Made by a program: the position numbers and the translations under genes
NCBI RefSeq assembly: GCF_029607905.1
Contig: NZ_JAPHEH010000001.1
Coordinates: 2,323,530 to 2,387,529 of the forward strand
DNA from: Thiovibrio frasassiensis
GTDB taxonomy: Bacteria; Desulfobacterota; Desulfobulbia; Desulfobulbales; Desulfurivibrionaceae
Direction of reading: 5' to 3'
Length of the DNA: 64,000 bases
The notes under the pieces: generated by a model
The model's database searches: none
What the model saw: only the letters and a program-made list of their open reading frames with translations
What the model was told of the DNA's origin: nothing
Shown here: one piece after another, positions 49,925 through 58,486 of the stretch
Position numbering within the stretch: position 1 is the stretch's first letter
Layout: each line of letters starts with the position of its first letter

Positions 49925-50700
49925 GTCCGGCCAACGAGCGCTTCCCGGTCTTTTTCGTGGGGGCCGGACCCGGCGATCCGGAACTGATAACGGTCAAGGG
50001 ACAACGGTTGCTGCGGGAGGCGGATTGCATCGTCTATACCGGCAGTCTGGTGCCGGAGGCTCTTCTTGTCGGGGTAAAGGCGGAGGTGCATAATTCTGCC
50101 GGCCTGAATCTGGACGAGGTTATGGCACTGGTGATCTCCGCGCAACAGAACGGGAAAAGGGTGGTTCGCCTCCATACCGGCGACCCCTCGATCTATGGGG
50201 CCATCAATGAGCAGATCGCCCGTCTGCTTGCGGCCAAGATCTCCTTTCAGGTGGTCCCCGGCGTGAGTTCCACCGTGGCCACCGCCGCAGCCCTGGCCAC
50301 CGAACTGACCTTGCCCGAGGTCTCGCAGACCGTGATCATCACCCGGAGGGCAGGGCGGACCCCGGTGCCGGAGCAGGAGTCCCTCGCCTCCCTGGCAAGT
50401 CATCAGGCCACCATGCTGATCCTGCTCAGTATCGGCATGATCAAAGAGGTTGTTGCTGATCTGCTCAGCGGCGGTTACCCGCAGGATACCCCGGTGGCCG
50501 TGGTCGAAAAGGTGAGCTGGCCGGAGGAGCGGGTTCTCCGCGGGACCCTTGCGACCATTGCGGCCCAGGTAACGGAAGCGGGGATCACCAAGACCGCGAT
50601 CATCGCGGTGGGCAAGGTCCTGGCCAGTGCCCCGCCCCCGGCGCTTTCCAAGCTCTATGACCGTCATTTCAGTCACGGTTATCGGGATGCGGCTCAATAA
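49921..50700 (+). CDS. cbiF: Cobalt-precorrin-4 C11-methyltransferase CbiF
   Basis: 259 aa. Motifs: FFVGAGPGDPELITVKGQRL, DCIVYTGSLVPEALL, VVRLHTGDPSIYGAINEQI and the family's VVPGVSSTVATAAALATELT. Methylates C-11. Cys-free active site as usual. Co-translated with cbiL; cbiG starts 3 bases after its stop. Confidence 0.95.
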   Translation: MSPANERFPVFFVGAGPGDPELITVKGQRLLREADCIVYTGSLVPEALLVGVKAEVHNSAGLNLDEVMALVISAQQNGKRVVRLHTGDPSIYGAINEQIARLLAAKISFQVVPGVSSTVATAAALATELTLPEVSQTVIITRRAGRTPVPEQESLASLASHQATMLILLSIGMIKEVVADLLSGGYPQDTPVAVVEKVSWPEERVLRGTLATIAAQVTEAGITKTAIIAVGKVLASAPPPALSKLYDRHFSHGYRDAAQ

Positions 50701-50703
50701 GAT

Positions 50704-51705
50704 ATGAAGATCGGGATTCTCGCCATAACCGCCGGCGGCAAGAGGCTGGCCGCTGACTTGGCGGCCATAATGGAGGGCGCTCTGCTGGTGCAGGAGGAGG
50801 GGGTGGCGCAGACCCTTGCCAGGTACTGGCGGGAGATGGACGGGTTTATTTGCATCATGGCCACCGGTATTGTGGTGCGGGCTATTGCTCCGCTTCTCCA
50901 AGGCAAGGAGCACGACCCCTGCGTGGTGGTGGTGGATGAGTTGGGCCGTCATGCCGTCAGCCTGCTTTCCGGCCATCTGGGCGGGGGGAATGACCTGGCT
51001 TGTCGGGTAGCGGCTCTCTGCGGCGGCGAGCCGGTGATCACCACCGCCTCGGACACCTTGGGCCTTGTTTCCCTGGATCTCTGGGCCAAGGCGCAGAATC
51101 TTGTCTGCGAGAGCAAGCAGGGGCTGACCCGGGCCAGTGCCAGGCTGGTCAATACCGGCAGCCTGACCCTGTATGCCGAGGGGCACATTGCTTCGCTGCC
51201 CCGTGGATTGGTACCGGTTGCCGGGCCGGAGCTGGCGGATATTGTGGTGACTTGTCGTCTCGGAGAATATGGCTCCGCCGTGGTCTTCCGCCCTAAAAAT
51301 CTGGTGGTCGGAGTCGGGTGCAACCGTGGGGTTCCGGTTGCCGAACTCCACCAGGCCTGCGGGGAGTTGTTTCGCGAACAGGGGCTGTCGACGTTGAGTA
51401 TCCGCAATCTGGCCTCCATCGATCTCAAAGACGACGAGATCGGATTGCTGGCCTTTGCGCAAGAGTTGGGCGTAGGCATAGATTTTTTTAATAAGGACGA
51501 GTTGAATAGGGTTGCGGGTGTCGCGGTTTCCGAAGCGGCGCTGCACCATGTCGGTGCGGTCGGTGTGGCCGAACCTGCTGCCCTGCTCAGCGCACAGAGT
51601 AACGATCTACTGGTTGGGAAAAGAAAATGGCACAATGTAACCATGGCAGTGGCCAGGGCAAACTGTACGTTGTCGGAACAGGACCTGGTTCTGCAAGACA
51701 TATGA
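50704..51705 (+). CDS. cbiG: Cobalt-precorrin-5A hydrolase CbiG
   Basis: 333 aa. N-terminal domain KIGILAITAGGKRLAADLA, central domain FICIMATGIVVRAIAPLL followed by VVVVDELGRHAVSLLSGHLGG (broken here), and a C-terminal CobE/GbiG domain starting VVGVGCNRGVPVAELHQA. It opens the lactone and releases acetaldehyde, the signature of the anaerobic route. The last 79 bases overlap cbiH in another frame, and both reading frames look genuine. Confidence 0.94.
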   Translation: MKIGILAITAGGKRLAADLAAIMEGALLVQEEGVAQTLARYWREMDGFICIMATGIVVRAIAPLLQGKEHDPCVVVVDELGRHAVSLLSGHLGGGNDLACRVAALCGGEPVITTASDTLGLVSLDLWAKAQNLVCESKQGLTRASARLVNTGSLTLYAEGHIASLPRGLVPVAGPELADIVVTCRLGEYGSAVVFRPKNLVVGVGCNRGVPVAELHQACGELFREQGLSTLSIRNLASIDLKDDEIGLLAFAQELGVGIDFFNKDELNRVAGVAVSEAALHHVGAVGVAEPAALLSAQSNDLLVGKRKWHNVTMAVARANCTLSEQDLVLQDI

Positions 51706-52397
51706 CTCCTGCGGCGGGCGAGGCCCTTGCTGCAGCCGAGGTAATCGTCGGCTATCAGACCTACCTTGATTTGATCCCTGAATTTCTTGCGGGCAAGGAG
51801 GTGATCGCCTCCCAGATGATGAAGGAGGTTGACCGCTGCCGCAAGGCGCTGGATCTGGCGGCCGAGGGCAAGAAAGTGGCCCTGGTTTCCGGAGGCGACC
51901 CAGGGATCTATGCCATGGCCGGTCTGGTCTTTGAGATGGCCCGAGAGCAGAATGCTTCTGTCGATATCGAGGTGATTGCAGGCATCGCCGCGCTCAATGC
52001 CTGCGCCGCCCGTTTGGGCGCACCGCTCATGCATGATTTTGCAGCGATCAGCCTTTCCGACCTGCTGACCCCCTGGGAAAAGATCGAGCGACGGCTTGAG
52101 GCTGCGGCCGCCGCTGATTTTGTTGTGGTGATCTATAATCCGAAGTCGAAGAAGCGGGCCGAGCATATCGTTAAGGCCCGGGAGATTTTGCTGGCGCATC
52201 GCGATCCGGAGACGCCGGTGGGTATTGTTACCGCCGCCACCCGCGAGAACGAACGGATCGTGCTCACCACCCTAGCGAAGATGCTGGAGAGCGAGATCGA
52301 CATGCAGACCACCATCATCGTCGGCAACTCCATGACCTTTGCCTGGCAGGGGTTTATGGTGACTCCCCGGGGATATGCGGCAAAGTACGCGCTCTAA
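51627..52397 (+). CDS. cbiH: Cobalt-factor III/precorrin-3B C17-methyltransferase CbiH
   Basis: 256 aa. LYVVGTGPGSARHMTPAAGE, VIVGYQTYLDLI, VALVSGGDPGIYAMAGLVFE and VIAGIAALNACAARLGAPLMHDF match CbiH/CobJ. It causes ring contraction and C-17 methylation. It starts inside cbiG and is the last gene of the operon; cbiJ, cbiB and cbiP are not in the window. The converging permease gene ends 25 bp downstream. Confidence 0.95.
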   Translation: MAQCNHGSGQGKLYVVGTGPGSARHMTPAAGEALAAAEVIVGYQTYLDLIPEFLAGKEVIASQMMKEVDRCRKALDLAAEGKKVALVSGGDPGIYAMAGLVFEMAREQNASVDIEVIAGIAALNACAARLGAPLMHDFAAISLSDLLTPWEKIERRLEAAAAADFVVVIYNPKSKKRAEHIVKAREILLAHRDPETPVGIVTAATRENERIVLTTLAKMLESEIDMQTTIIVGNSMTFAWQGFMVTPRGYAAKYAL

Positions 52398-52421
52398 GAA
52401 GCTATCAGCCCTTGCTGGTGC

Positions 52422-53615
52422 TCACGCGTCCTTGATTGCCAGCAGCGGTTCCATCCGGGCCAGACGGAGAATGGGAATCGCTGCGCCGACCAGGCAAATC
52501 ACGATGCCCACCCCCATGGCGATGAGCCCGATGGTAATATTGCCCGCGGTTATGGTCGAAACTGCGCCAAGGGTGCGGAGCAGGGAAAAGTCCTTGGCCA
52601 GATAATGGATCAGGGAATGGCCGATAAGCACACCGGCAAGACCGCCCATGGAGCTGATCAACAAGGCCTCGGCCAGGAAGATCTTCATGATATGGATCTG
52701 GTGGGCGCCGATGGCGCGCAAAATGCCGACCTCGCGCCGCCGTTCGTTGGCGAGCACGGTGAAGGTCGACCAGGCAAGGAGCAGGGCGAGAAGCGAAGAG
52801 ATCAGGATGGTGATGGAAAAGACCCGGATGATGTCGCCCAAGGTATTGCGGACATCGGCGCCGATATCCCCCCTGGTCATCACCCCCACAGTGGGATTCA
52901 CTCTCCGAATATCAGCGACCACCTTGTCGGTGGAGACCCCATCCTTTACCTTGATGAAGATGATGGAAATCTTGCCGGCTTTATATCCCCCCGTTGCCTC
53001 GGGAGAGATCTTGTTCAGGTCGTCGAGGCGCATGAACACCCCATGGTCCAGGCCGGTGCGCGTCTGCTGGAGATGACCGACCACCTTGACCCCCTTGCCG
53101 AACAGACTGGCGGTGTTGATCAACCCGAGATACTCATAGACATAGCTCCCCACGTAGACCTGACCCGGTTGCAAATGCTTGGGCCCGACCTCCAGCCAGG
53201 GGGCGATCACAAAATCCTTGTCCTGATCAAAAACAATGACCTGCCCCTCATCGATGCTGCAACAGCCGGAAGAAAGGGTGTTGAGATAGATATGGTAGGT
53301 TGCCTGCTTGATATCCGGCAACTGGCTGATGTCGTCGAAGACAAACTTGTCCATGTAAAAACTCTTGATCCTGCTGTCCAGGATGAACTCTTCGGCAGTG
53401 CCCTTGGCCTCGGAGGGTACGATGACAATGTCTGCCCCAAGCCGCTGGCTCGCCGCCTCGATATCCTCTTCCACCGCCTTGTTGAAGAGCATGGCAAAGG
53501 TCAGCAACCCGACCAGGAGTCCAACCGCCAACATCAGGATCAGGTTGCGGAACATCTTCCGGGAGACGCCTTTCCAGGCAATGGCAATGATGGAGTATGC
53601 GTTGCGGGGAGTCAT
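52422..53615 (-). CDS. MacB/FtsX-type ABC transporter permease
   Basis: 397 aa. One membrane helix near 22-44, a large periplasmic domain (~45-265) and three helices in the last ~130 residues, the MacB/LolC/FtsX layout. The coupling motif is LANERRREVGILRAIGAHQ. CC in the periplasmic domain (SSGCCSIDEG) is notable. Its likely ATPase is the one encoded divergently at 55229. It follows the propeller cytochrome gene on the same strand after a strong hairpin. Such permeases usually work mechanically rather than carrying small solutes. Confidence 0.88.
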   Translation of the reverse strand: MTPRNAYSIIAIAWKGVSRKMFRNLILMLAVGLLVGLLTFAMLFNKAVEEDIEAASQRLGADIVIVPSEAKGTAEEFILDSRIKSFYMDKFVFDDISQLPDIKQATYHIYLNTLSSGCCSIDEGQVIVFDQDKDFVIAPWLEVGPKHLQPGQVYVGSYVYEYLGLINTASLFGKGVKVVGHLQQTRTGLDHGVFMRLDDLNKISPEATGGYKAGKISIIFIKVKDGVSTDKVVADIRRVNPTVGVMTRGDIGADVRNTLGDIIRVFSITILISSLLALLLAWSTFTVLANERRREVGILRAIGAHQIHIMKIFLAEALLISSMGGLAGVLIGHSLIHYLAKDFSLLRTLGAVSTITAGNITIGLIAMGVGIVICLVGAAIPILRLARMEPLLAIKDA

Positions 53616-53657
53616 AGGGCTTTGGCTGTCACTGAGGAGGTTGGGGGAGTTGAAACA

Positions 53658-53691
53658 GGAAAACCGGAGGGCAGCAGCCCCCCGGTTTTCC
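53658..53691 (-). terminator. Strong hairpin between propeller cytochrome and permease genes
   Basis: A 15-bp stem with one mismatch (53658-53672 with 53677-53691) and the loop AGCA. It lies ~28 bases past the stop of the propeller gene and ~40 bases before the permease start. The T run is poor, so it may attenuate transcription or protect the 3' end of the upstream mRNA. Confidence 0.55.
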
Positions 53692-53719
53692 TATAGAACA
53701 AATAAGTACTGAAAGGAAC

Positions 53720-54904
53720 TTATTTCTTTTTCGCGGTCTTTGCTGCCTTTCCGGCCCAGTTTACATCAAGACCGCAGAGAATGGCATGGGGGGCGTCTTC
53801 GCCGGTGCCGAGTTGCTCGTCATGGCATTTCAGGCAGGTGGAGCTCGCCTTGCCGACAATTTTCTTGGCAGCGACGTCAAAAAGACGCATCTGGCCGTCC
53901 ATGCGCCACTCGCCGTCAGCCGGCTTAACAGGATCCTTGCAGCCGGGGAGAATGGCCTTGGTGCGGGTGGTGATCATTACGTACTTGCTGTCCGGGGTGA
54001 AGATGGCGTCGTGGGTCTCTTCCAGGTTGGCCATGGTCACGGAAGACACGGTCTTCAAGGTTTTTGCGTCAACAATAAAAAGGATGTCCCCGGTGGCGTT
54101 GGCAATGTACTTGCCGTCCGGTGAGTAGTACTGACGGAAGCTGACGGTGGACTTGAAGTTGCCGTCTGCCACGCCTTTACGCAGAACCTTTACCTTGCCC
54201 TGCTCAAGCGACTTTGCGTCAAGCACGAACATGTGCATCTTGCCGATGACATCGCCAAGTTCCTTGTTGTCCGGAGCGGAGTTTGACTCGTTGAGGGTGA
54301 TGAAGATTTCCTTCATGTCCGGAGAGTTGATACCGTGGGTGTACTTAACGCCGCCCTTGATGTCAGCCTCGGTGCCTTCCAAAAAGATGTTGTGCTTCAT
54401 CTCCATGGTCTTCTTGTCGATGATGCTGATATAGCCAGGCTTGTTCATGGAGATGGGCATGAAATAGTCCTTGGTCTGAGCGGAAGCGCAGTAACCCGCC
54501 TTTGTGCTCATGACCTTGGCCGGAACCGGAAAGGTCTTGTCTACGAGAACCTTACCGGTTTTGAGGTCGGTTTTGCCATAGTGATACACATCGTTGGCAG
54601 AATGATCCGGCTTGTAGGTGGACCAGTAAATGGTGTTGCGATCCTTATTGTCGATGCGGGCATCATGGAAAGGATGGGTTTTTCCATCGCCGATGTCGAT
54701 CTTGTCCAGTTCTTCAATGATAATGGGGGTCTCGGCCTTGGGGTCAATCTTGAATACGGCCTTGGCAAAATGGCCGCCCATGCCTGCGATGTAAGCGGTG
54801 CCGGCATAGTTTGCCGCATTGGCGGTGGCAGCTGCGCCCATCATGCCAAGGGCGATGGTGCCGGTGATCAGGGAGTTGCGCCAGGTAGCTTTGGAAAAAT
54901 GCAT
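53720..54904 (-). CDS. Periplasmic beta-propeller protein with C-terminal CxxCH heme site
   Basis: 394 aa. Signal peptide 1-30 (ending ANA). Repeated YVTN-like blades, for example YSPDGKYIANATGDILFIVDA and FTPDSKYVMITTRTK. His residues open several blades: H77/H80 (THPFHDARID), H190 (THGINSPD) and H298 (THDAIFTPD), which could face a central metal site as in other enzymatic propellers. A single c-type heme motif CLKCH lies at 357-361. Lys-rich tail. The family is not one I can name. Context (NosL, TlpA, ABC modules) suggests a redox enzyme or electron carrier needing metal or heme maturation. GAGGAG precedes the ATG. Confidence 0.75.
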   Translation of the reverse strand: MHFSKATWRNSLITGTIALGMMGAAATANAANYAGTAYIAGMGGHFAKAVFKIDPKAETPIIIEELDKIDIGDGKTHPFHDARIDNKDRNTIYWSTYKPDHSANDVYHYGKTDLKTGKVLVDKTFPVPAKVMSTKAGYCASAQTKDYFMPISMNKPGYISIIDKKTMEMKHNIFLEGTEADIKGGVKYTHGINSPDMKEIFITLNESNSAPDNKELGDVIGKMHMFVLDAKSLEQGKVKVLRKGVADGNFKSTVSFRQYYSPDGKYIANATGDILFIVDAKTLKTVSSVTMANLEETHDAIFTPDSKYVMITTRTKAILPGCKDPVKPADGEWRMDGQMRLFDVAAKKIVGKASSTCLKCHDEQLGTGEDAPHAILCGLDVNWAGKAAKTAKKK

Positions 54905-55041
54905 TGTTCTCTCCTCGTTGTAAATGTCCGCAGTTCATTAACTCATGCCGACATCCGACAGCTGGTAACTGTCTATTCACTTATAATGACCTTGGACAAC
55001 AGAGCCGAAGAGCGATGTTGGCCAAGATAGACTTCGCATAC

Positions 55042-55071
55042 TGCGACAAATTGCCATGCGACAAAATGCCA
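55042..55071. repeat. Two adjacent 15-bp direct repeats upstream of the NosL operon
   Basis: TGCGACAAATTGCCA (55042-55056) is followed directly by TGCGACAAAATGCCA (55057-55071), 14 of 15 identical. They lie just upstream of the candidate -35 at 55080, the usual position for a tandem-binding activator, in the divergent region shared with the propeller gene. Confidence 0.55.
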
Positions 55072-55079
55072 CATGGTTG

Positions 55080-55108
55080 TTTACGATATTACCACTCGAT
55101 GGTATATT
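55080..55108 (+). promoter_or_regulatory. Candidate promoter of the ABC-TlpA-NosL operon
   Basis: TTTACG (55080-55085), spacer 17 bp, TATATT (55103-55108). An imperfect dyad ATATTACCA / TGGTATAT (55086-55107) spans the spacer and -10. Read with the direct repeats just upstream, this gives a regulated divergent promoter region of 324 bp (54905-55228) with no gene in it. Confidence 0.4.
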
Positions 55109-55228
55109 GGCAACCTCATTTTTATGCGGAGGCAAATAATTTTGCAGGGGATCAAGTCCGGCGCCATTTTCCTGTCTTTTCTTGCCCCTGCTCCCGGCTG
55201 AATACCGACCTACCTCATGGGGATACAC

Positions 55229-55915
55229 ATGATCATCGAATGCAAGGAAATCACCAAGACCTACCCGGTGGAAGGGACCCTGGTTCACGCCGTCAATGCG
55301 GTGAATCTTTCCGTGGACAAAGGGGATTTCCTGGTTATTCTGGGCCATTCCGGCTCCGGGAAAACCACCCTCTTGAGTCTGATCGGGGGGTTGACCTCCC
55401 CGGACAGCGGGCAGGTCTTTATTGATGGCGTGGAAAATTGGCAGCAATCCGACCGGGCCCTTTCCACCATGCGCAACAGCAAGATCGGTTTCATCTTTCA
55501 GTTTGCCAGCCTGATTCCCACCCTCTCGGTGATGGAGAACATCCTGCTCCCGTTGAGCTTCGGCCAGAACCCTGCAGGCAGCCGTGCGCTGGCCCTGGAT
55601 ATCCTCGCTCAGGTCGGCTTGGCGGACAAGGGCAAGGCTTTTCCCTCCCAGCTCTCCGGTGGTCAGCAACGGCGGGTCGCCATCGCCCGTTCCTTTATCA
55701 ACTGTCCGGACATCATCCTGGCCGATGAACCCACCGGCGATCTGGATGAAGAAACAGAAAGTGATATCCTTGGCCTGTTTAGAAGGTATAATGAACAGGG
55801 CACCACCTTTGTGGTCGTTACCCATAACAGCGATCTTGCCGCCACCCAAAAGGGCGCCAGGGTTTTTTCCATGCGGCAGGGCGTTCTTTCCAGTCAGGGT
55901 GCCCGAGTTTTTTAA
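55229..55915 (+). CDS. LolD/MacB-type ABC transporter ATPase (module 1)
   Basis: 228 aa from ATG 55229, which has GGGG 6 bases upstream; ATG 55217 is the alternative. Walker A GHSGSGKTT, signature LSGGQQRRVAIARSF, Walker B ILADEPTGDLDEETE and switch VVVTHNSDLA. The LolD/MacB type pairs with FtsX-like permeases, probably the one at 52422 on the opposite strand. First gene of the plus-strand operon. Confidence 0.92.
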   Translation: MIIECKEITKTYPVEGTLVHAVNAVNLSVDKGDFLVILGHSGSGKTTLLSLIGGLTSPDSGQVFIDGVENWQQSDRALSTMRNSKIGFIFQFASLIPTLSVMENILLPLSFGQNPAGSRALALDILAQVGLADKGKAFPSQLSGGQQRRVAIARSFINCPDIILADEPTGDLDEETESDILGLFRRYNEQGTTFVVVTHNSDLAATQKGARVFSMRQGVLSSQGARVF

Positions 55916-55942
55916 AATCCCCAGACTGAGCCGGCCCTTATT

Positions 55943-56470
55943 ATGGTACAAAAGATCCTTCCCATATTTCTGCTCTGCACCCTGCTCTTTGTCCTGACTG
56001 GTTGTTCCGGCACCGATTCGGCTGCCAAAAAACTTAAGATCGGCGATCAGGCTCCTGACTTTGCCGGGACCGATCTGGATGGCCAGCCTCTCTCCCTTGC
56101 CGACTACCAAGGACAGCCGGTTATTCTCCGGTTCTGGTCCACGGATTGCAAGTTCTGCCGGGCCGACACCCCGATCTTCAACCAGTACTTTGAAAAGTAT
56201 AAACAAGCCGGGCTGCGGGTGGTCTATATCAACCGGAATTCCGACGAGGCCACGGTGCATCAGTTTGTCGACGACCTGGAAATCGGTTTTCCGGTACTCC
56301 TTGACAAGGACGGGGCGATTTCTTCTCGATACAATATCAAGGTGGAGCCGCAGACCATTGTTATCAGCCCGGATCACAAGATTGTTGCCGCCATTCTTGG
56401 CGGGGTCAGCGAGCCGGAGCTGAAAAATCTCCTCGGTGGATATTTTAGTAAAAAAACAGAAAAACAATAG
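55943..56470 (+). CDS. TlpA/ResA-like thiol-disulfide lipoprotein
   Basis: 175 aa. Lipoprotein signal with lipobox LTGC (Cys21). AhpC-TSA/Redoxin fold starting KIGDQAPDFAGTDLDGQPL, redox site WSTDCKFCRAD with C69 and C72, cis-Pro region KVEPQTIVI. It should reduce disulfides in the periplasm, for example the CxxCH of the propeller protein or Cys metal sites of NosL. 27-bp gap after the ATPase; NosL starts 5 bases after its stop. Confidence 0.93.
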   Translation: MVQKILPIFLLCTLLFVLTGCSGTDSAAKKLKIGDQAPDFAGTDLDGQPLSLADYQGQPVILRFWSTDCKFCRADTPIFNQYFEKYKQAGLRVVYINRNSDEATVHQFVDDLEIGFPVLLDKDGAISSRYNIKVEPQTIVISPDHKIVAAILGGVSEPELKNLLGGYFSKKTEKQ

Positions 56471-56475
56471 GTTAC

Positions 56476-56997
56476 ATGAAAATGTCAACGCGCAATCTTA
56501 CGATTGGTTTTGTCCGAAAGGGCGCCCTTGCCGCATTCTTCGTCTCCTTTTTCTTGCTGGCAAATCCTTTGTTGGCCCAACCCGTTCAGGAGATCTCTCC
56601 CCAGGAGCGCTGTTCGGTATGCGGGATGTTTGTCGCCAAGTATCCTGACTGGCTCACCCAGGTCCGACTGAGTAACGGTATTGTGAAATATTTTGACGGG
56701 GTCAAGGATATGCTGGCCTTTTCCTTCAATCCCGATTCCTTCGGCACGCCGGGGCAGAAACTTCAGAAGATCTGGGTCAAAGACTACTACACCCTTACCT
56801 GGCTCGATGGCCGTGCGGCCTGGTATGTGATCGGCAGCGATGTTTACGGTCCCATGGGCCACGAGTTCATTCCCTTCAGCTCCGCGGCTGCGGCGGAAAA
56901 TTTCCGCAAGGATCACAAGGGGACCAAGGTGCTCCGTTTTGAAGAAATCAGCGAGCCGCTGGTGCAGTCCATGCGCCACGGCCAAAAGATGCGCTGA
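56476..56997 (+). CDS. nosL: NosL-family copper-binding protein
   Basis: 173 aa. Hydrophobic signal segment (18-34). Metal motif ERCSVCGMFVAKYPDWLTQV with C46, C49 and M51; the usual NosL lipobox Cys is not seen, so it may be a soluble or anchored variant. Core GIVKYFDGVKDMLAF and GPMGHEFIPF match NosL, a Cu(I) chaperone of nitrous oxide reductase. No nosZ is in the window; the likely client is the propeller protein (inference). Confidence 0.9.
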   Translation: MKMSTRNLTIGFVRKGALAAFFVSFFLLANPLLAQPVQEISPQERCSVCGMFVAKYPDWLTQVRLSNGIVKYFDGVKDMLAFSFNPDSFGTPGQKLQKIWVKDYYTLTWLDGRAAWYVIGSDVYGPMGHEFIPFSSAAAAENFRKDHKGTKVLRFEEISEPLVQSMRHGQKMR

Positions 56998-57001
56998 ACC
57001 G

Positions 57002-57280
57002 ATGCGGCCCGCCCTGGTTTTTTCCATATTCCTCTCTCTGCTGCTGGCCCTTGACGGGGCGCTCCTGCTTGATGGCATGAGCAGGCGTAATGATGAGAAC
57101 GCAACCCTTGCCCAGCTGGAGGTGCTCACCAGCGGCCTCGGTCTCACCGATCTGGCCGTGTCCACCGAGGCCCGCTACACGCGGCATCCGGCGGTAAGCG
57201 ACCCGATGGCCCCCTTTATGGATCATCCCGGGGCCATCGAACATTTTCCCACCGGCGCCTTCTGGCTGCCGGTGCGCTGA
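57002..57280 (+). CDS. Small membrane-anchored protein of the NosL/ABC cluster
   Basis: 92 aa from ATG 57002, 4 bases after the nosL stop. One N-terminal membrane helix (5-23) and a periplasmic tail with a Cys-free motif-like end (STEARYTRHPAVSDPMAPF, then DHPGAIEHFPTGAFWLP). Its His and Met residues could bind metal. I believe similar small proteins occur beside FtsX-type permeases in deltaproteobacteria, but I cannot name a family. 5 bases to the permease start. Confidence 0.7.
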   Translation: MRPALVFSIFLSLLLALDGALLLDGMSRRNDENATLAQLEVLTSGLGLTDLAVSTEARYTRHPAVSDPMAPFMDHPGAIEHFPTGAFWLPVR

Positions 57281-57285
57281 GTGCC

Positions 57286-58482
57286 ATGGCCTCCAAAAAT
57301 CTCGAGAAACAGCTCAATATCCTGGATTACGCCCTTTCTTCCCTGTGGCGGCGTCGGCTGAAAAGCCTCAGCGTCCTGCTGGTCTTTGCTGCGGTTATCT
57401 TCCTCTTGGCCTCTTTTCAGATGGTGACCCAGGCATTGTCCGATAAGGCTGCGCAGGTGCTGGCCTACACCCCGGAGATCACCCTGCAGAAGATGTCCGC
57501 CGGCCGCCAGGAAGCTATTCCCCTGGCTTACCGGGAGCAACTCGCCGGAGTCTTCGGCATCCGCAGGGTGGTGCCCCGGATCTGGGGCTATTATTTTGAC
57601 GAGGTCCGCTTGGCCAATTACACGGTCATGGGCATGGATTTTAACGAGATGCCGGAAGGCGCTCGCCTCGATACCGCCTTGGCCAGCGGCACCATGCCGG
57701 CGCCGGACGAGCAGGGCAGGGTGGTTATCGGCCATTCTATCAAAAAAGCCCTGGCCCTTGGAGGGCGCGACACCTTCTCGCTGTTCCGCCCCGATCTCTC
57801 CTTAAAAGCCTTTACGATCAGCGGCGAGTTCTCGCAAGAGACCGATATCCTGACCAACGACCTTATCGTCATGAGTCTCGCTGATGCCCGCGATCTGTAC
57901 GCTATTCCCGCCGGCAAGGTCACCGACCTCTGCGTTTACGTGGCCAACCCCAAGGAGATCGGAACCATTGCCAAAAAGATCTCCGCTGCCCTGCCTGCGG
58001 TCCGGGTCCTGACCCGGCCCCAGATCCAGAAAACCTATCAGGTGGTCTTCGGCTGGCGCAGCGGCTTCGGCTCCATCTGCCTGCTCACGGCCCTGGCCGC
58101 CTTTGTTATCCTGGCCTGGGACAAGGCCTCCGGCCTTTCCCCGGAGGAGCGGCGGGAGATCGCCATCCTCAAGGTGCTGGGCTGGGAAACCAGCGACATT
58201 TTGGCGGTGCGGTTCTGGGAGTCGGTAATCGTTTCCGGTCTTGCCTGCCTGGTGGGGATAACCGCTGCTTATATCCATGTGGTCTACTTTGCCGGTTCTA
58301 TTTTTCGCCCGGTGCTCATGGGCTGGTCCGTGCTCCGGCCTGAGTTGCATCTTTTGCCCAGATTGGCGGCGGGCGATATCCTGCTGATTCTCGCCTTTAC
58401 CGTGATTCCCTATCTCGCGGCCACGGTGATTCCGGCCTGGCGCAGCGCCACGGTTCCCGCCGATTCGGCGCTGGGAGGCTGA
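57286..58482 (+). CDS. FtsX-type ABC transporter permease (module 2)
   Basis: 398 aa. First membrane helix ~27-47, periplasmic domain to ~255 and three C-terminal helices, as in the module-1 permease. Coupling motif LSPEERREIAILKVLGWETSD. Only weakly similar to the 52422 protein, so the two modules probably handle different partners. Tightly spaced between the small protein and its ATPase (4-bp gap). Confidence 0.9.
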   Translation: MASKNLEKQLNILDYALSSLWRRRLKSLSVLLVFAAVIFLLASFQMVTQALSDKAAQVLAYTPEITLQKMSAGRQEAIPLAYREQLAGVFGIRRVVPRIWGYYFDEVRLANYTVMGMDFNEMPEGARLDTALASGTMPAPDEQGRVVIGHSIKKALALGGRDTFSLFRPDLSLKAFTISGEFSQETDILTNDLIVMSLADARDLYAIPAGKVTDLCVYVANPKEIGTIAKKISAALPAVRVLTRPQIQKTYQVVFGWRSGFGSICLLTALAAFVILAWDKASGLSPEERREIAILKVLGWETSDILAVRFWESVIVSGLACLVGITAAYIHVVYFAGSIFRPVLMGWSVLRPELHLLPRLAAGDILLILAFTVIPYLAATVIPAWRSATVPADSALGG

Positions 58483-58486
58483 GCCG

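Noticed and set aside
52605-53696. A 363-codon plus-strand frame opposite the FtsX-type permease
   Set aside because: The minus strand encodes a permease with correct membrane topology; the plus frame is Asp/His-rich shadow sequence.
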